7,189 nucleotides of DNA from JABJJH01 sp047631095 (lineage in GTDB: Bacteria; Pseudomonadota; Alphaproteobacteria; UBA8366; GCA-2717185): positions 1-7,189 of the forward strand of contig JBLHZD010000222.1 in assembly GCA_047631095.1 (NCBI GenBank). Reading direction: 5' to 3'. Shown one piece after another: positions 1 to 6,643 of the stretch (its first letter is position 1; the number at the start of each line of letters is the position of its first letter). Position numbers and translations under genes: made by a program. The notes beneath the pieces are model-generated. The model did not search any database, was not told the DNA's origin, and saw only the letters and a list, made by a program, of their open reading frames with translations.

Positions 1-1
1 T

Positions 2-532
2 CGCGAGCGGATCGGCAACCGAAATCCGACATTTGCGCCGGCGGGAACGTTTGAGACCAAAGACGGGCGCTATGTGCAAATTGCAGCGGGCGGCGACAAG
101 GTCTTTCAACGCTTAACCAACGCCATAGGTATGCCGGAACTCGCCACTGATCCCCGATACGCCACCAGCCGCGAACGGATTCCCCGCGCCGATGAATTGG
201 AGAAAATCGTCTCCGACTGGATTGCCGCACGAGACTTTCGCGACATCGAAGACCTTCTGGTGAGCAAAAACGTCCCGTTCGGCGGCATCTATACCCCCGC
301 CGATATTGTCGACGACCCGCACTACCAGGCGCGCGACAGTTACATAACGGTGGAGGATCCAGAAGATGGGCCCATGGCCATGCCGGGGGTTATACCGAAG
401 CTTATGGGGACGCCGGGCCGCGTCACGTCAACAGGGCCCCGCCTTGGCCAACACAACACCAAAATTTATCGCGACGTGCTGGAAATGGACGCCACGGAAT
501 TGGCGCGCCTGGCGAGTGAGGGCGTCATATAA
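2..532 (+). CDS. CaiB/BaiF-family CoA transferase, C-terminal part (5' end outside window)
   Basis: Class III CoA transferases move CoA from an acyl-CoA donor to a carboxylic acid in the cytoplasm; substrates range widely (carnitine, formate/oxalate, bile acids, aromatic acids). The frame is open from base 2 and gives 176 residues before TAA at 530-532. It begins RERIGNRNPTFAPAGTFETK, the typical small-domain region of this family, followed by DGRYVQIAAG, a PELATDPRYAT-type segment, VPFGGIYTPADIVDDPHYQA (the V-P-x-G-x-I/V pattern seen near the C-terminus) and PRLGQHN near the end. Family members are about 400 residues, so roughly the last 45% is here. The catalytic Asp lies in the missing part. 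The GTG at 74 is an internal codon, not the start, because family-like sequence continues upstream of it. The substrate cannot be told from this fragment. A minus-strand gene ends 10 bp downstream. Confidence 0.93.
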   Translation, partial: RERIGNRNPTFAPAGTFETKDGRYVQIAAGGDKVFQRLTNAIGMPELATDPRYATSRERIPRADELEKIVSDWIAARDFRDIEDLLVSKNVPFGGIYTPADIVDDPHYQARDSYITVEDPEDGPMAMPGVIPKLMGTPGRVTSTGPRLGQHNTKIYRDVLEMDATELARLASEGVI

Positions 533-542
533 CCAAACGCCC

Positions 543-848
543 CTAGATTGATTGGGCGACTTCCATAACGTCACGGGTGCGAAACACCCGGTCTTGCCAG
601 ACGCGATCAAATTCCTTCACCATCGCCTTCATCTCGTCAGATACGAGAATAGCGTTCGCGGCTTCCATATCCGGAAACTCGTAAAAGGCGATATGCGTGG
701 CGGGATCGATCGTGCTCCAGCCCCGTTTCGCGCTCAACGCCTTGAAATCACGCAGCGCATCAGGCAAATGTTCGGACTCGTACCAGTGGTCGAATTTCTC
801 GTGTTCTGAATCCGGCACTTCAGCGCGAACGATCAAGTATGCAGTCAT
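543..848 (-). CDS. Small dimeric alpha-beta-barrel (EthD-like) protein
   Basis: This is a 101-residue cytoplasmic protein starting MTAYLIVRAEV, a beta strand typical of the ferredoxin-like alpha-beta-barrel superfamily. The segment around residues 19-29 (FDHWYESEHLPD) matches the W-Y-x-x-E-H-x-P pattern of EthD-like proteins. A second strand (THIAFYEFPD) and a helix rich in charged and Met residues follow, as the fold requires. Related proteins are small dimers that include monooxygenases, isomerases and many of unknown role; no specific reaction can be assigned. The ATG start is supported by GGAG on the minus strand (plus-strand CTCC at 855-858), 6 nt upstream. The gene stands alone, convergent with the CoA transferase and divergent from ilvA. 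The real-gene call rests on the motif, the well-placed ribosome binding site and a fit between two neighbouring genes with little overlap. Confidence 0.85.
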   Translation of the reverse strand: MTAYLIVRAEVPDSEHEKFDHWYESEHLPDALRDFKALSAKRGWSTIDPATHIAFYEFPDMEAANAILVSDEMKAMVKEFDRVWQDRVFRTRDVMEVAQSI

Positions 849-971
849 GTTTTACTCCGGCGTCTGGAATGTTCCGGCGCATCATAAGCGCGAAAACAGT
901 GTTACGACCAGACAATTGCAATGCAGCGTCGGTAGAAATACAGCGTCGATCAGAAGGATCGATAACAAAGG
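849..971. promoter_or_regulatory. Divergent intergenic region between the EthD-like gene and ilvA
   Basis: This 123-bp spacer must hold the promoter of the leftward gene and the nearest promoter of ilvA. It contains an 8-bp direct repeat CAGCGTCG at 924-931 and 941-948, 17 bp apart start to start, which could be a tandem regulator site but may be chance. I see no convincing -35/-10 pair. I looked for an Ile/Val/Thr-rich leader peptide with a terminator, as found before ilv operons in enterics, and saw none. Confidence 0.4.
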
Positions 972-2495
972 ATGGCGATCAAAGTGACTGAGAAGTATCT
1001 CAATAAAATCCTGAACGCGCGCGTCTATGACGTTGCGAAAGAAACACCCCTGGAAGACGCGCACGCCTTGTCGGCGCGTATTGGAAATCGGGTCATTATC
1101 AAGCGTGAGGATTTGCAGCCGGTTTTCTCCTTCAAAATACGCGGCGCCTATAACAAATTAGTGGCGCTATCGGACGAAGAAAAAGCCAAGGGCGTTATTG
1201 CAGCCTCGGCGGGTAATCACGCGCAGGGCGTGGCGTTGGCGGCGAAAAAACTGGGCGTGAAGGCGACCATCGTCATGCCGGAAACGACGCCCGAAATTAA
1301 GGTCCAGTCTGTCGCCAAATGGGGCGCCGAAATCATCCTGCACGGCGACGATTTTCAGGAAGCTTATGAACGCGCGATGAATATCCAAGACAATCGAGAT
1401 TTGACCTTCGTGCACCCTTATGACGATCCCGACGTGATCGCGGGGCAAGGTACGATTGGCATGGAAATACTCCGCCAACACATGTCCGATATTCACGCCA
1501 TCTTCATTCCCGTCGGCGGCGGAGGGTTGTTGGCCGGAATCGCGGCTTATGTGAAAGCGGTCAGACCGGAAATCATGATCATTGGCGTCGAGCCGAACGA
1601 TGCGGCCTCGCTTTCTCAATCCTTGAAGGAAAACCGTCGGGTCATCCTGGACCAGGTCGGCATATTCGCCGATGGCGTCGCGGTTCGCCAGGTCGGCGAA
1701 GAGACGTTTCGTATCGCGCAAAAAGTCGTTGATGACATGGTGTTGTGCAGCGTTGATGAAATTTGCGCCGCCATCAAGGACATCTATGACGATACACGCT
1801 CGATCACCGAACCAGCGGGTGCGTTGGCCTTGGCGGGCCTCAAAAAGTACGCCGCCGAGCACGGATTAGAGGACAAAACGCTGATCGCGATCAATAGCGG
1901 CGCGAATGTGAATTTCGACCGATTACGCCATATTTCCGAACGCTCGGAAATTGGTGAAAATCGCGAATCCCTGTTCGCCGTAACGATCCCGGAAAAGCCC
2001 GGCAGTTTTCGAAAATTCTGTAATGTATTGGGCAAACGCTCGGTGACTGAATTCAACTATCGCTACGCCGATGATCATAACGCGCAGATATTTCTGGGCC
2101 TACGCATCAGCGGCGGCGGCGCGGAGAGCAAGGCGATCATGAACGCCTTGAGCGACAACGGCTACGATGTACTCGACCTGACCGATAACGATATGGCCAA
2201 ACTACACATCCGCTATATGGTTGGCGGCCGCTTGCCAGACCTGCAGGACGAAGTCGTTTACCGGTTCGAATTTCCGGAACGCCCGGGCGCGCTCCTCAAT
2301 TTTTTAAATCAAATGGGCGAGCGCTGGAATATCAGTCTATTCCACTATCGCAATCACGGCGCTGCATTTGGCCGCGTCCTTTGCGGCATGCAGGTGCCAA
2401 AATCGGACACGGCGCAACTGACGCAATTTTTGGAGAAACTAGGCTACAATTACTGGCCGGAAACTGAGAACCCGGTCTATCGCGCTTTTCTCTGA
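972..2495 (+). CDS. ilvA: Threonine ammonia-lyase, biosynthetic (threonine deaminase)
   Basis: This PLP enzyme converts L-threonine to 2-oxobutanoate and ammonia, the committed step of isoleucine synthesis, in the cytoplasm. The 507-residue length fits the long biosynthetic form (E. coli IlvA is 514). The catalytic half, about residues 1-325, shows the PLP-lysine motif SFKIRGAYNK (Lys55), the SAGNHAQG substrate loop (79-86), the glycine-rich phosphate loop VGGGGL (181-186), EPAGA (280-284) and SGAN (309-312), whose Ser contacts the PLP ring. The regulatory half has two ACT-like domains, about 333-405 (VTIPEKPGSFRKFCNVLG) and 427-500 (FEFPERPGALLNFLNQMG), which in the family bind isoleucine (inhibitor) and valine (activator). 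Allosteric control is therefore expected. Short catabolic TdcB forms lack this arrangement. The start is a little uncertain: AAAGG directly abuts the ATG, and AAGGA (954-958) lies 13 nt upstream. The gene ends 8 bp from the convergent tupC. Confidence 0.97.
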   Translation: MAIKVTEKYLNKILNARVYDVAKETPLEDAHALSARIGNRVIIKREDLQPVFSFKIRGAYNKLVALSDEEKAKGVIAASAGNHAQGVALAAKKLGVKATIVMPETTPEIKVQSVAKWGAEIILHGDDFQEAYERAMNIQDNRDLTFVHPYDDPDVIAGQGTIGMEILRQHMSDIHAIFIPVGGGGLLAGIAAYVKAVRPEIMIIGVEPNDAASLSQSLKENRRVILDQVGIFADGVAVRQVGEETFRIAQKVVDDMVLCSVDEICAAIKDIYDDTRSITEPAGALALAGLKKYAAEHGLEDKTLIAINSGANVNFDRLRHISERSEIGENRESLFAVTIPEKPGSFRKFCNVLGKRSVTEFNYRYADDHNAQIFLGLRISGGGAESKAIMNALSDNGYDVLDLTDNDMAKLHIRYMVGGRLPDLQDEVVYRFEFPERPGALLNFLNQMGERWNISLFHYRNHGAAFGRVLCGMQVPKSDTAQLTQFLEKLGYNYWPETENPVYRAFL

Positions 2496-2498
2496 CGC

Positions 2499-2513
2499 CG
2501 CCTTTAACAGGCG
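2499..2513. terminator. Small hairpin between convergent ilvA and tupC (weak terminator candidate)
   Basis: CGCCT (2499-2503) pairs with AGGCG (2509-2513) around a 5-base TTAAC loop. It starts just after the ilvA stop and overlaps the tupC stop codon. The position between two convergent genes suits a bidirectional terminator, but the stem is only 5 bp and neither side has a clear T-run, so this is tentative. Confidence 0.25.
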
Positions 2514-3280
2514 TTGTCGGTGTCTGCTTCGAATATGGAGCGGCGCCGCCACCACAACAATTCGCCATTGATAAACGCTTGCGCCAGATCATTTTCCGGC
2601 GCTTCGAAAAACTGTTTGGCCGGAGCGCGTTCCTTGATCCGACCGCGGTGAAGAAAGATAATTTCATCCGCAAGCCGCCTGGTTTGATTCAAGTCATGAC
2701 TTGTCATGATAATTTTGACCCCGTCTTTAGCGGCCTCTTCAATCAAGGTTTCAACCATGTACGCCGCAGCGGGATCCAGGCTGGCCGTTGGCTCATCAAG
2801 AAACATCACTCTTGGCTCGACAATGAGCGCCCGCGCAATCGCCAATCGTTGCTGCTCCCCGAAGGAGAGAACCCTCGCTTGTGTATCGGCATAGCGCCCA
2901 AGGCCCGTGCGGCTCAATATTTCAGCCACCCGGTCTCCCCATTCACGTTTTGGGAATCCCGCGATCTTCAAAGTCAAATCCAGGTTTGCGGTAACGGAGC
3001 GTCGAAACAACACCGGGCGTTGAAACACCATCGATTGCGATCTGGAAAGTTGGTCCAATTCTGGCATACCGGACCATTCGACTGTGCCAGTTTCAGCGCT
3101 CACGAGACCGTGGCAAACCTGTAGCAAGAGCGACTTACCGGCCCCATTCGGCCCGATTATCACCGTCTTCGGCGCCGTTTGATCAAAGGTGACGGAAATG
3201 TCCTTCAAAACTTTCATGCCACCGCGAAATAACCCGACATCCCGCAACGTCAAAGGCAGAAAACTTGCCATCGCACTCAT
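2504..3280 (-). CDS. tupC: Tungstate-type ABC transporter, ATP-binding protein
   Basis: This 258-residue ATPase would power oxyanion uptake from the cytoplasmic face of the membrane. Motifs run in order: Walker A GPNGAGKS (43-50), Q-loop Gln87 in MVFQRP, signature region LSFGEQQR (138-145), Walker B VMFLDEP (158-164), D-loop SLD (167-169) and switch His195 in TSHD. The third signature position is Phe instead of the usual Gly (LSGGQ/E); the codon is TTC, so it is not a one-base change from a Gly codon. The start chosen is the ATG at 3280, whose ATGA overlaps the TGA stop of tupB, a classic translational coupling. An alternative Met lies three codons on, and an upstream in-frame extension inside tupB is Cys/Gly-rich and not credible. 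The Tup assignment comes mainly from the paired permease. A molybdate or other oxyanion substrate is possible. No ModC-type TOBE domain is present, in keeping with the short length. Confidence 0.9.
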   Translation of the reverse strand: MSAMASFLPLTLRDVGLFRGGMKVLKDISVTFDQTAPKTVIIGPNGAGKSLLLQVCHGLVSAETGTVEWSGMPELDQLSRSQSMVFQRPVLFRRSVTANLDLTLKIAGFPKREWGDRVAEILSRTGLGRYADTQARVLSFGEQQRLAIARALIVEPRVMFLDEPTASLDPAAAYMVETLIEEAAKDGVKIIMTSHDLNQTRRLADEIIFLHRGRIKERAPAKQFFEAPENDLAQAFINGELLWWRRRSIFEADTDNAC

Positions 3281-3984
3281 GAGGCCGCCCTGACTTCGCC
3301 CACAGCGCGCAGCACAGTCACCAAAACATTCACCGAAAGCGATAGCAGAACGAGCACAACACCCAACGCCAGCGCAACAACAAGGTCGCCCTTGCTCGCT
3401 TCCAGCGCAATCGCCGTCGTCATGACTCGAGTCAGATGGTCGATGTTTCCCCCGACAATCATCACGGCGCCCACTTCCGCAATCGCGCGGCCAAAGCCCG
3501 CTAGATGCGCCGTCGCCAGCGTAAACCTGCCGTCCCAAAGTATCACCATCATCGCCTGCAAGGGACTGGCGCCAATAGAACGCAATGTGTCGTGATACTC
3601 AATACGCATTGATTCAAGGCTTTCGCGCGCGAGTGAAACAATAATCGGCGTCACCAGCACGACTTGCGCAATGATCATCGCCGTTGGCGTAAAGAGCAGA
3701 TTGAAGACGCCAAAGGGCCCGGAACGCGACAGCAGTAAATAGACCACCAGACCCACGACGACGGGCGGCAGCCCCATAAGCGCGTTGAAGACGACGAGGA
3801 TAATTTTGCGGCCCGGAAAGCGGGTCATGGTGAGGCAAGCCGCGACGGGAACGCCGATGATCGACGCAATGACAACCGCGCTCAAACTGACCTTCAGCGA
3901 TAATACAATCACGTCAATCAGGCGAGGGTCCAACGTCCATAGCATCGCCATGGACTCCAGCAAGGCTTGCCCGATTACATCCAT
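3277..3984 (-). CDS. tupB: Tungstate-type ABC transporter, permease
   Basis: This is a 235-residue inner-membrane permease of the TupB/WtpB type. Hydrophobic segments lie at about residues 22-52, 60-85, 100-120, 155-178 and 200-228. The stretch GLPPVVVGLVVYLLLSRSGP (71-90) is characteristic of TupB-like permeases. The cytoplasmic coupling loop that docks on the ATPase reads DTLRSIGASPLQAMM (132-146), followed by GFGRAIAEVGAVMIVGGN (163-180). The gene overlaps tupC by ATGA, so the two are one operon. Tungstate serves as cofactor for enzymes such as some formate dehydrogenases and aldehyde oxidoreductases. The start ATG at 3984 has only a weak purine stretch upstream (GAGAA), so a later start is possible, though it would trim little before the first membrane segment. 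The usual binding-protein gene (tupA) is not next to it: the upstream neighbour is a DUF983 gene. Confidence 0.92.
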   Translation of the reverse strand: MDVIGQALLESMAMLWTLDPRLIDVIVLSLKVSLSAVVIASIIGVPVAACLTMTRFPGRKIILVVFNALMGLPPVVVGLVVYLLLSRSGPFGVFNLLFTPTAMIIAQVVLVTPIIVSLARESLESMRIEYHDTLRSIGASPLQAMMVILWDGRFTLATAHLAGFGRAIAEVGAVMIVGGNIDHLTRVMTTAIALEASKGDLVVALALGVVLVLLSLSVNVLVTVLRAVGEVRAAS

Positions 3985-4139
3985 AACACAAAAGTTCTCG
4001 CCAAATTTAAGGGTCGCTCAGCCCAACAATACGTCGCCCTTTACTCTAACGCGAAGAAGCAGGAACCGCACTGCCTGGATAGGATCATACAGCATTTGAA
4101 AGGCGTGGTTTGAAGCGCAGTTTGACTTGAAGCGCGGCG
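3985..4139. promoter_or_regulatory. Intergenic region upstream of tupB
   Basis: This 155-bp gap lies between the end of the DUF983 gene and the tupB start and is the likely place for a tupBC promoter if the pair is not read from upstream. It contains a 9-bp direct repeat TTGAAGCGC at 4110-4118 and 4127-4135, 17 bp apart start to start. There is no tupA fragment or other coding sequence that I can recognise. No strong terminator hairpin is visible. Confidence 0.4.
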
Positions 4140-4526
4140 TTACTCGGAGCCCGGCGCCCCTGTTTTCCAGATTATACTCAGGCAGACGCCTTTGGCCCGA
4201 GGCAAAATCAGCAGCGCCAGCAGCACGGCTAACGCCGGCCAGACTGTCATCGACACCCATTCCGGCCAGGTCGTATCGCGTTCAAAAGAGAACATCGTCG
4301 GCACGATAATATGACCAACGACGAGAATCGTCATCCAGGGCGCGGCGTCATCGGAGCGAATCTTGCCGTAAGACTCGCCGCAAGCGGCGCATTCACTGAC
4401 CTGTTTTAGATACAACGCAAACAATTTACCCTGACCACAATTTGGGCACCGGCCCAACAAGCCGCGCCTTAAGATCGTCCCAAGCCCCAAGGTTTCATGC
4501 CGCGACTGCGCTTGCGTTCCCATCAT
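4140..4526 (-). CDS. DUF983 zinc-ribbon membrane protein
   Basis: This 128-residue protein has the layout of the DUF983 family: an N-terminal ribbon with two Cys pairs, CPNC (27-30) and CAAC (46-49), likely binding zinc, then a D-D-x-x-P-type segment (SDDAAPW, 58-64), and two membrane segments at about 64-82 (containing VVGHIIVP) and 93-110. Family length is about 120-150 residues, so it is complete. The function of the family is not established; in some alphaproteobacteria members lie near cytochrome oxidase assembly genes, but nothing here points to that. Start: two Met codons in tandem, with AAGGA on the minus strand (plus-strand TCCTT at 4534-4538) 7 nt before the first. It lies 55 bp downstream of the secreted-protein gene on the same strand and could be co-transcribed with it. 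Confidence 0.9.
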   Translation of the reverse strand: MMGTQAQSRHETLGLGTILRRGLLGRCPNCGQGKLFALYLKQVSECAACGESYGKIRSDDAAPWMTILVVGHIIVPTMFSFERDTTWPEWVSMTVWPALAVLLALLILPRAKGVCLSIIWKTGAPGSE

Positions 4527-4581
4527 TGTACGGTCCTTAAAATTAATGCGCTGTGCTTCACGTTAGGAAAGCGCTGCTTTG

Positions 4582-5322
4582 TTAATCCTTGCAAACAAAT
4601 TCACCCGTCGTCTGGTCGACATCCAGGTCTTTGCAATTCGCCAGCGGGTTGACCGCCGCAGGCTGCGTTTCGGATGAAATGGTTTCGTTCGGATCCGACG
4701 CCGCGCTGGCGGGTGATTCCTGCGCGTATTTTGCACCCGGATTCAGCGTGTCGGCAGGCGGCGTTTCCTGTGGCGGGGTTTCACCATTATCCGGAGTCAC
4801 ATCCGGGATCGGCTGAGACGGCCCACCATTCATCGCCGCAAGCTCGGCTTCAAACGCTACGGGGTCGTCCACTTCTCGTTTGATCAACCGATAAGATATC
4901 GGGCCAAGGACGCTTTTAACCGAAACACTGATATCGCCATCCGCGCCTAATTCAAACGTCGCGGGGCCCAATAACGGCAAATCGTCCGCAGTATAATGCC
5001 CTGCGTCCGTTTTTTGAAAATTCTGCATTACGACCATATCGGGGTACACTTTCAAGATGAACATATGCAGCCATGAATCGACCGCAAACGCCCGTCCCCG
5101 CTCAATCCTGATCCTTTTATCCAATGTCGAAATCTTCCAGACGCCGTCGATCGCGGATGGCTCACCCTCTTCAACATCCACATTATTCGGCAAAAATGCG
5201 TCTATCTGTAACGCGCCGGTCGATGGCTTAATTAACTGCGCAGCTGCAGGCATCGCAAGAATGCTGGCGAAGAGTCCCCCCAGAATCGCAAAACAAATGC
5301 AGCGTCGCAAAATTAATGTCAT
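4582..5322 (-). CDS. Secreted protein of unknown function
   Basis: I do not recognise a named family. From the ATG at 5322 the product is 246 residues. Residues 1-28 form a signal peptide: Arg-Arg after the first few residues, a hydrophobic core (FAILGGLFASILAMP) and a likely AAA|Q cut. The mature part, about 35-160, looks all-beta with alternating hydrophobic and charged residues (GVWKIS, KRIRIERGRAFAVDSWLHMF, ISVSVKSVLGPISYRLI), suggesting a small barrel or sandwich. Residues about 165-227 are a low-complexity Pro/Thr/Ser/Glu linker. The tail carries two Cys (NCKDLD...FVCKD) that could form a disulfide. The reading frame extends upstream to a TTG at 5358, but that would put 12 charged residues before the signal peptide, so ATG 5322 is preferred; its ribosome binding site is weak. 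It is expected in the periplasm or outside the cell and diverges from the Cys-rich repeat gene. Confidence 0.85.
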   Translation of the reverse strand: MTLILRRCICFAILGGLFASILAMPAAAQLIKPSTGALQIDAFLPNNVDVEEGEPSAIDGVWKISTLDKRIRIERGRAFAVDSWLHMFILKVYPDMVVMQNFQKTDAGHYTADDLPLLGPATFELGADGDISVSVKSVLGPISYRLIKREVDDPVAFEAELAAMNGGPSQPIPDVTPDNGETPPQETPPADTLNPGAKYAQESPASAASDPNETISSETQPAAVNPLANCKDLDVDQTTGEFVCKD

Positions 5323-5358
5323 CCCAATACCGTCAGATCGAATTTGTTCGAATTCCAA

Positions 5359-5391
5359 AATATATCGTTATTCATAACGATTTCACGGCAA
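5359..5391 (-). promoter_or_regulatory. Palindromic operator candidate in the promoter of the secreted-protein gene
   Basis: ATCGTTAT (5364-5371) and ATAACGAT (5374-5381) form an exact inverted repeat with a 2-bp centre, an 18-bp site typical in size for a dimeric repressor. On the minus strand it lies next to TATATT (plus-strand 5359-5364), a fair -10 box about 37 bp before the start codon, and downstream of TTGCCG (plus-strand 5386-5391). The 21-bp spacing is too long for a standard sigma-70 pair, so the promoter call is weak while the palindrome itself is clear. The 2-bp centre makes a DNA site more likely than an RNA terminator. Confidence 0.45.
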
Positions 5392-5587
5392 CCTAACGAG
5401 ATTACGCCCGGAAGGGAATGGACGAAACCGAGAATAATTTTTGTCCCTGCGCCCAAAACCCGTTAAATAACTCAAATGTTGAAATGGGTTTAAACGAGAG
5501 ACTTTAGAATAGTTTAGGACGGTTTTCGCCCTGGCTCAGAACATTGAAAAATTACCGCGAAGCGGCTTCAGGATAAGAAATTATTAC
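5392..5587. promoter_or_regulatory. AT-rich leader and promoter region of the Cys-rich repeat gene
   Basis: This AT-rich non-coding stretch lies before the + strand repeat gene. TTGAAA (5479-5484) and TAGAAT (5505-5510) resemble -35 and -10 boxes but are 20 bp apart, longer than ideal. AAACCCGTT (5456-5464) can pair loosely with AATGGGTTT (5483-5491) around an 18-base loop. The nearest purine-rich site before the ATG is AGGA at 5570-5573, 14 nt away, so translation signals look poor. Confidence 0.3.
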
Positions 5588-6034
5588 ATGATTGGTTTTC
5601 GGCGCTACGTCACATTTTTTTGCACATTTTTGCTCCTTTGCGCTGTTCTCTCAATTGCGCCCTTACACAACCCAGACGCTAAAAAGAAGTCGGAATCATG
5701 CAGCGCGGAAGGTCAGAAACCATGCCCACCGGCCTATAAGGGACCAATTTGCGATCCGGGCCTGGGCAAAATTCGCGGTGTTTGCCGGAAGTGCGGCGGC
5801 GAAAAACAACTCGCCTGTCCGCGACTGAAGCGCGGCAAGCAATGTCGCGGCGGAAAAATGAAGATCGATGGCCGGTGTTACGCCTCCTGCGGGGGCGCAA
5901 ACCAAAAAGCCTGTCCAAAGGTGAAACGCGGTTATCCGTGTCGCGGTTCCTATGAGCCCAACGCGCAGAAATTTTGCAAACCATGCGGTGGCGAAGGGCA
6001 AACATTCTGCCGCGCGTTAAAAGCAGGCGCTTAA
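5588..6034 (+). CDS. N-terminal fragment of the Cys-rich repeat protein, up to the TAA
   Basis: This is the piece of the broken gene that would be made without readthrough: 148 residues, with the signal peptide and the first three and a half repeat units (Cys at 38, 46, 55, 66, 69, 77 and onward). It would be exported but lacks the C-terminal domain. The last unit is cut one residue before its third Cys, which argues against it being a natural end. Confidence 0.5.
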   Translation: MIGFRRYVTFFCTFLLLCAVLSIAPLHNPDAKKKSESCSAEGQKPCPPAYKGPICDPGLGKIRGVCRKCGGEKQLACPRLKRGKQCRGGKMKIDGRCYASCGGANQKACPKVKRGYPCRGSYEPNAQKFCKPCGGEGQTFCRALKAGA

Positions 6035-6643
6035 TGTAAAAAAGGGCTGAAGAAAATAGAAAAGACCTGCCAGCGGTGCGGTGGTCGGAATGAAAAGGCG
6101 TGTCCGGCATTAAAGGCCGGGGCAAAGTGTCGCAAAGGTCTGGTGAAGCAGCGCGGGTTCTGCAAACCGTGCGGCGGATCGAACGAATTAGCGTGTCCTA
6201 AAATCAACAGCGGCTATCCCTGTCGCGGCAGTTTTGAGCCCAATACTCAAAATATTTGCAAACCGTGCGGCGGCGCCGGACAAAAAGCCTGTCGCGCGCT
6301 AAAAACAGGCGCACGCTGTAACAGCGGCCTAAAAAATATTAGCGGCCTTTGCCAATCATGCGGCGGTCCAAACGAACGAGCCTGCCCAAAACTCGCCAAG
6401 GGCTTTCCCTGCAGAGGCGACTACAGCCCAAATCGCGCCAATATTTGCAAACCCTGCGGCGGGGTCGGTCAACTGGCCTGTCGCGCCCTTAAAGCCGCGC
6501 CACAATGCGCCGTGGGTTCAACCGAGCGGAAAGGCGTATGCGCCAGTTGTGGCAGTGAAGGCGAACGCGCCTGCAAGATCACTGACAAAGGGGCGGCCTG
6601 CAAAAAGGGCCTGAAACGTGGGTTGAATGGCATTTGTAAAGCG
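5699..6643 (+). repeat. Ten tandem protein-coding repeats, 93 or 96 bp each, four Cys per unit
   Basis: Units start at 5699, 5792, 5888, 5984, 6077, 6170, 6266, 6359, 6455 and 6548. The consensus is C-G-G-x5-C-x8-C-x10/11-C-x1/2. Two kinds alternate in the later part: a 32-residue kind with G-Y/F-P-C-R-G-x-Y/F-x-P-N and C-K-P (units 5984-96 upstream, 6170 and 6359), always followed by a 31-residue kind with C-R-A-L-K (units at 5984, 6266, 6455). The first unit (CSAEGQKPC) and the last (CGSEGERAC) are the most divergent, as usual at array ends. Spacing is a whole number of codons throughout, so the repeat acts at the protein level. Four Cys per unit suggests two disulfides per unit in an oxidising compartment. 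Confidence 0.9.

Noticed and set aside
538..558. CGCCC...GGGCG inverted repeat between the CoA transferase and the EthD-like gene as a terminator
   Set aside because: It has only 5 bp of stem, an 11-base loop and no T-run, and lies partly inside the coding end of the minus-strand gene.
1167..1862. 231-residue open frame on the minus strand inside ilvA
   Set aside because: It is fully antisense to the conserved ilvA catalytic domain; the translation is Arg/His/Asp-rich with no recognisable motif.
2579..3124. 181-residue open frame on the + strand across tupC
   Set aside because: It is antisense to a well-supported ATPase with all motifs in place and looks like a shadow frame.
3281..3538. 86-residue N-terminal extension of tupC
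   Set aside because: It lies within tupB in another frame, is Cys/Gly/Arg-rich and unlike any ATPase N-terminus; the ATGA overlap gives a better start at 3280.
5679..6125. 148-residue minus-strand frame opposite the Cys-rich gene
   Set aside because: It is antisense to the repeat array, and its regularity is a by-product of the repeats on the other strand.
5699..6643. Regular 93/96-bp DNA repeats that could suggest a CRISPR or minisatellite array
   Set aside because: The units are codon-phased, diverged at DNA level and conserved in Cys and Gly at protein level; there are no identical short repeats with unique spacers.
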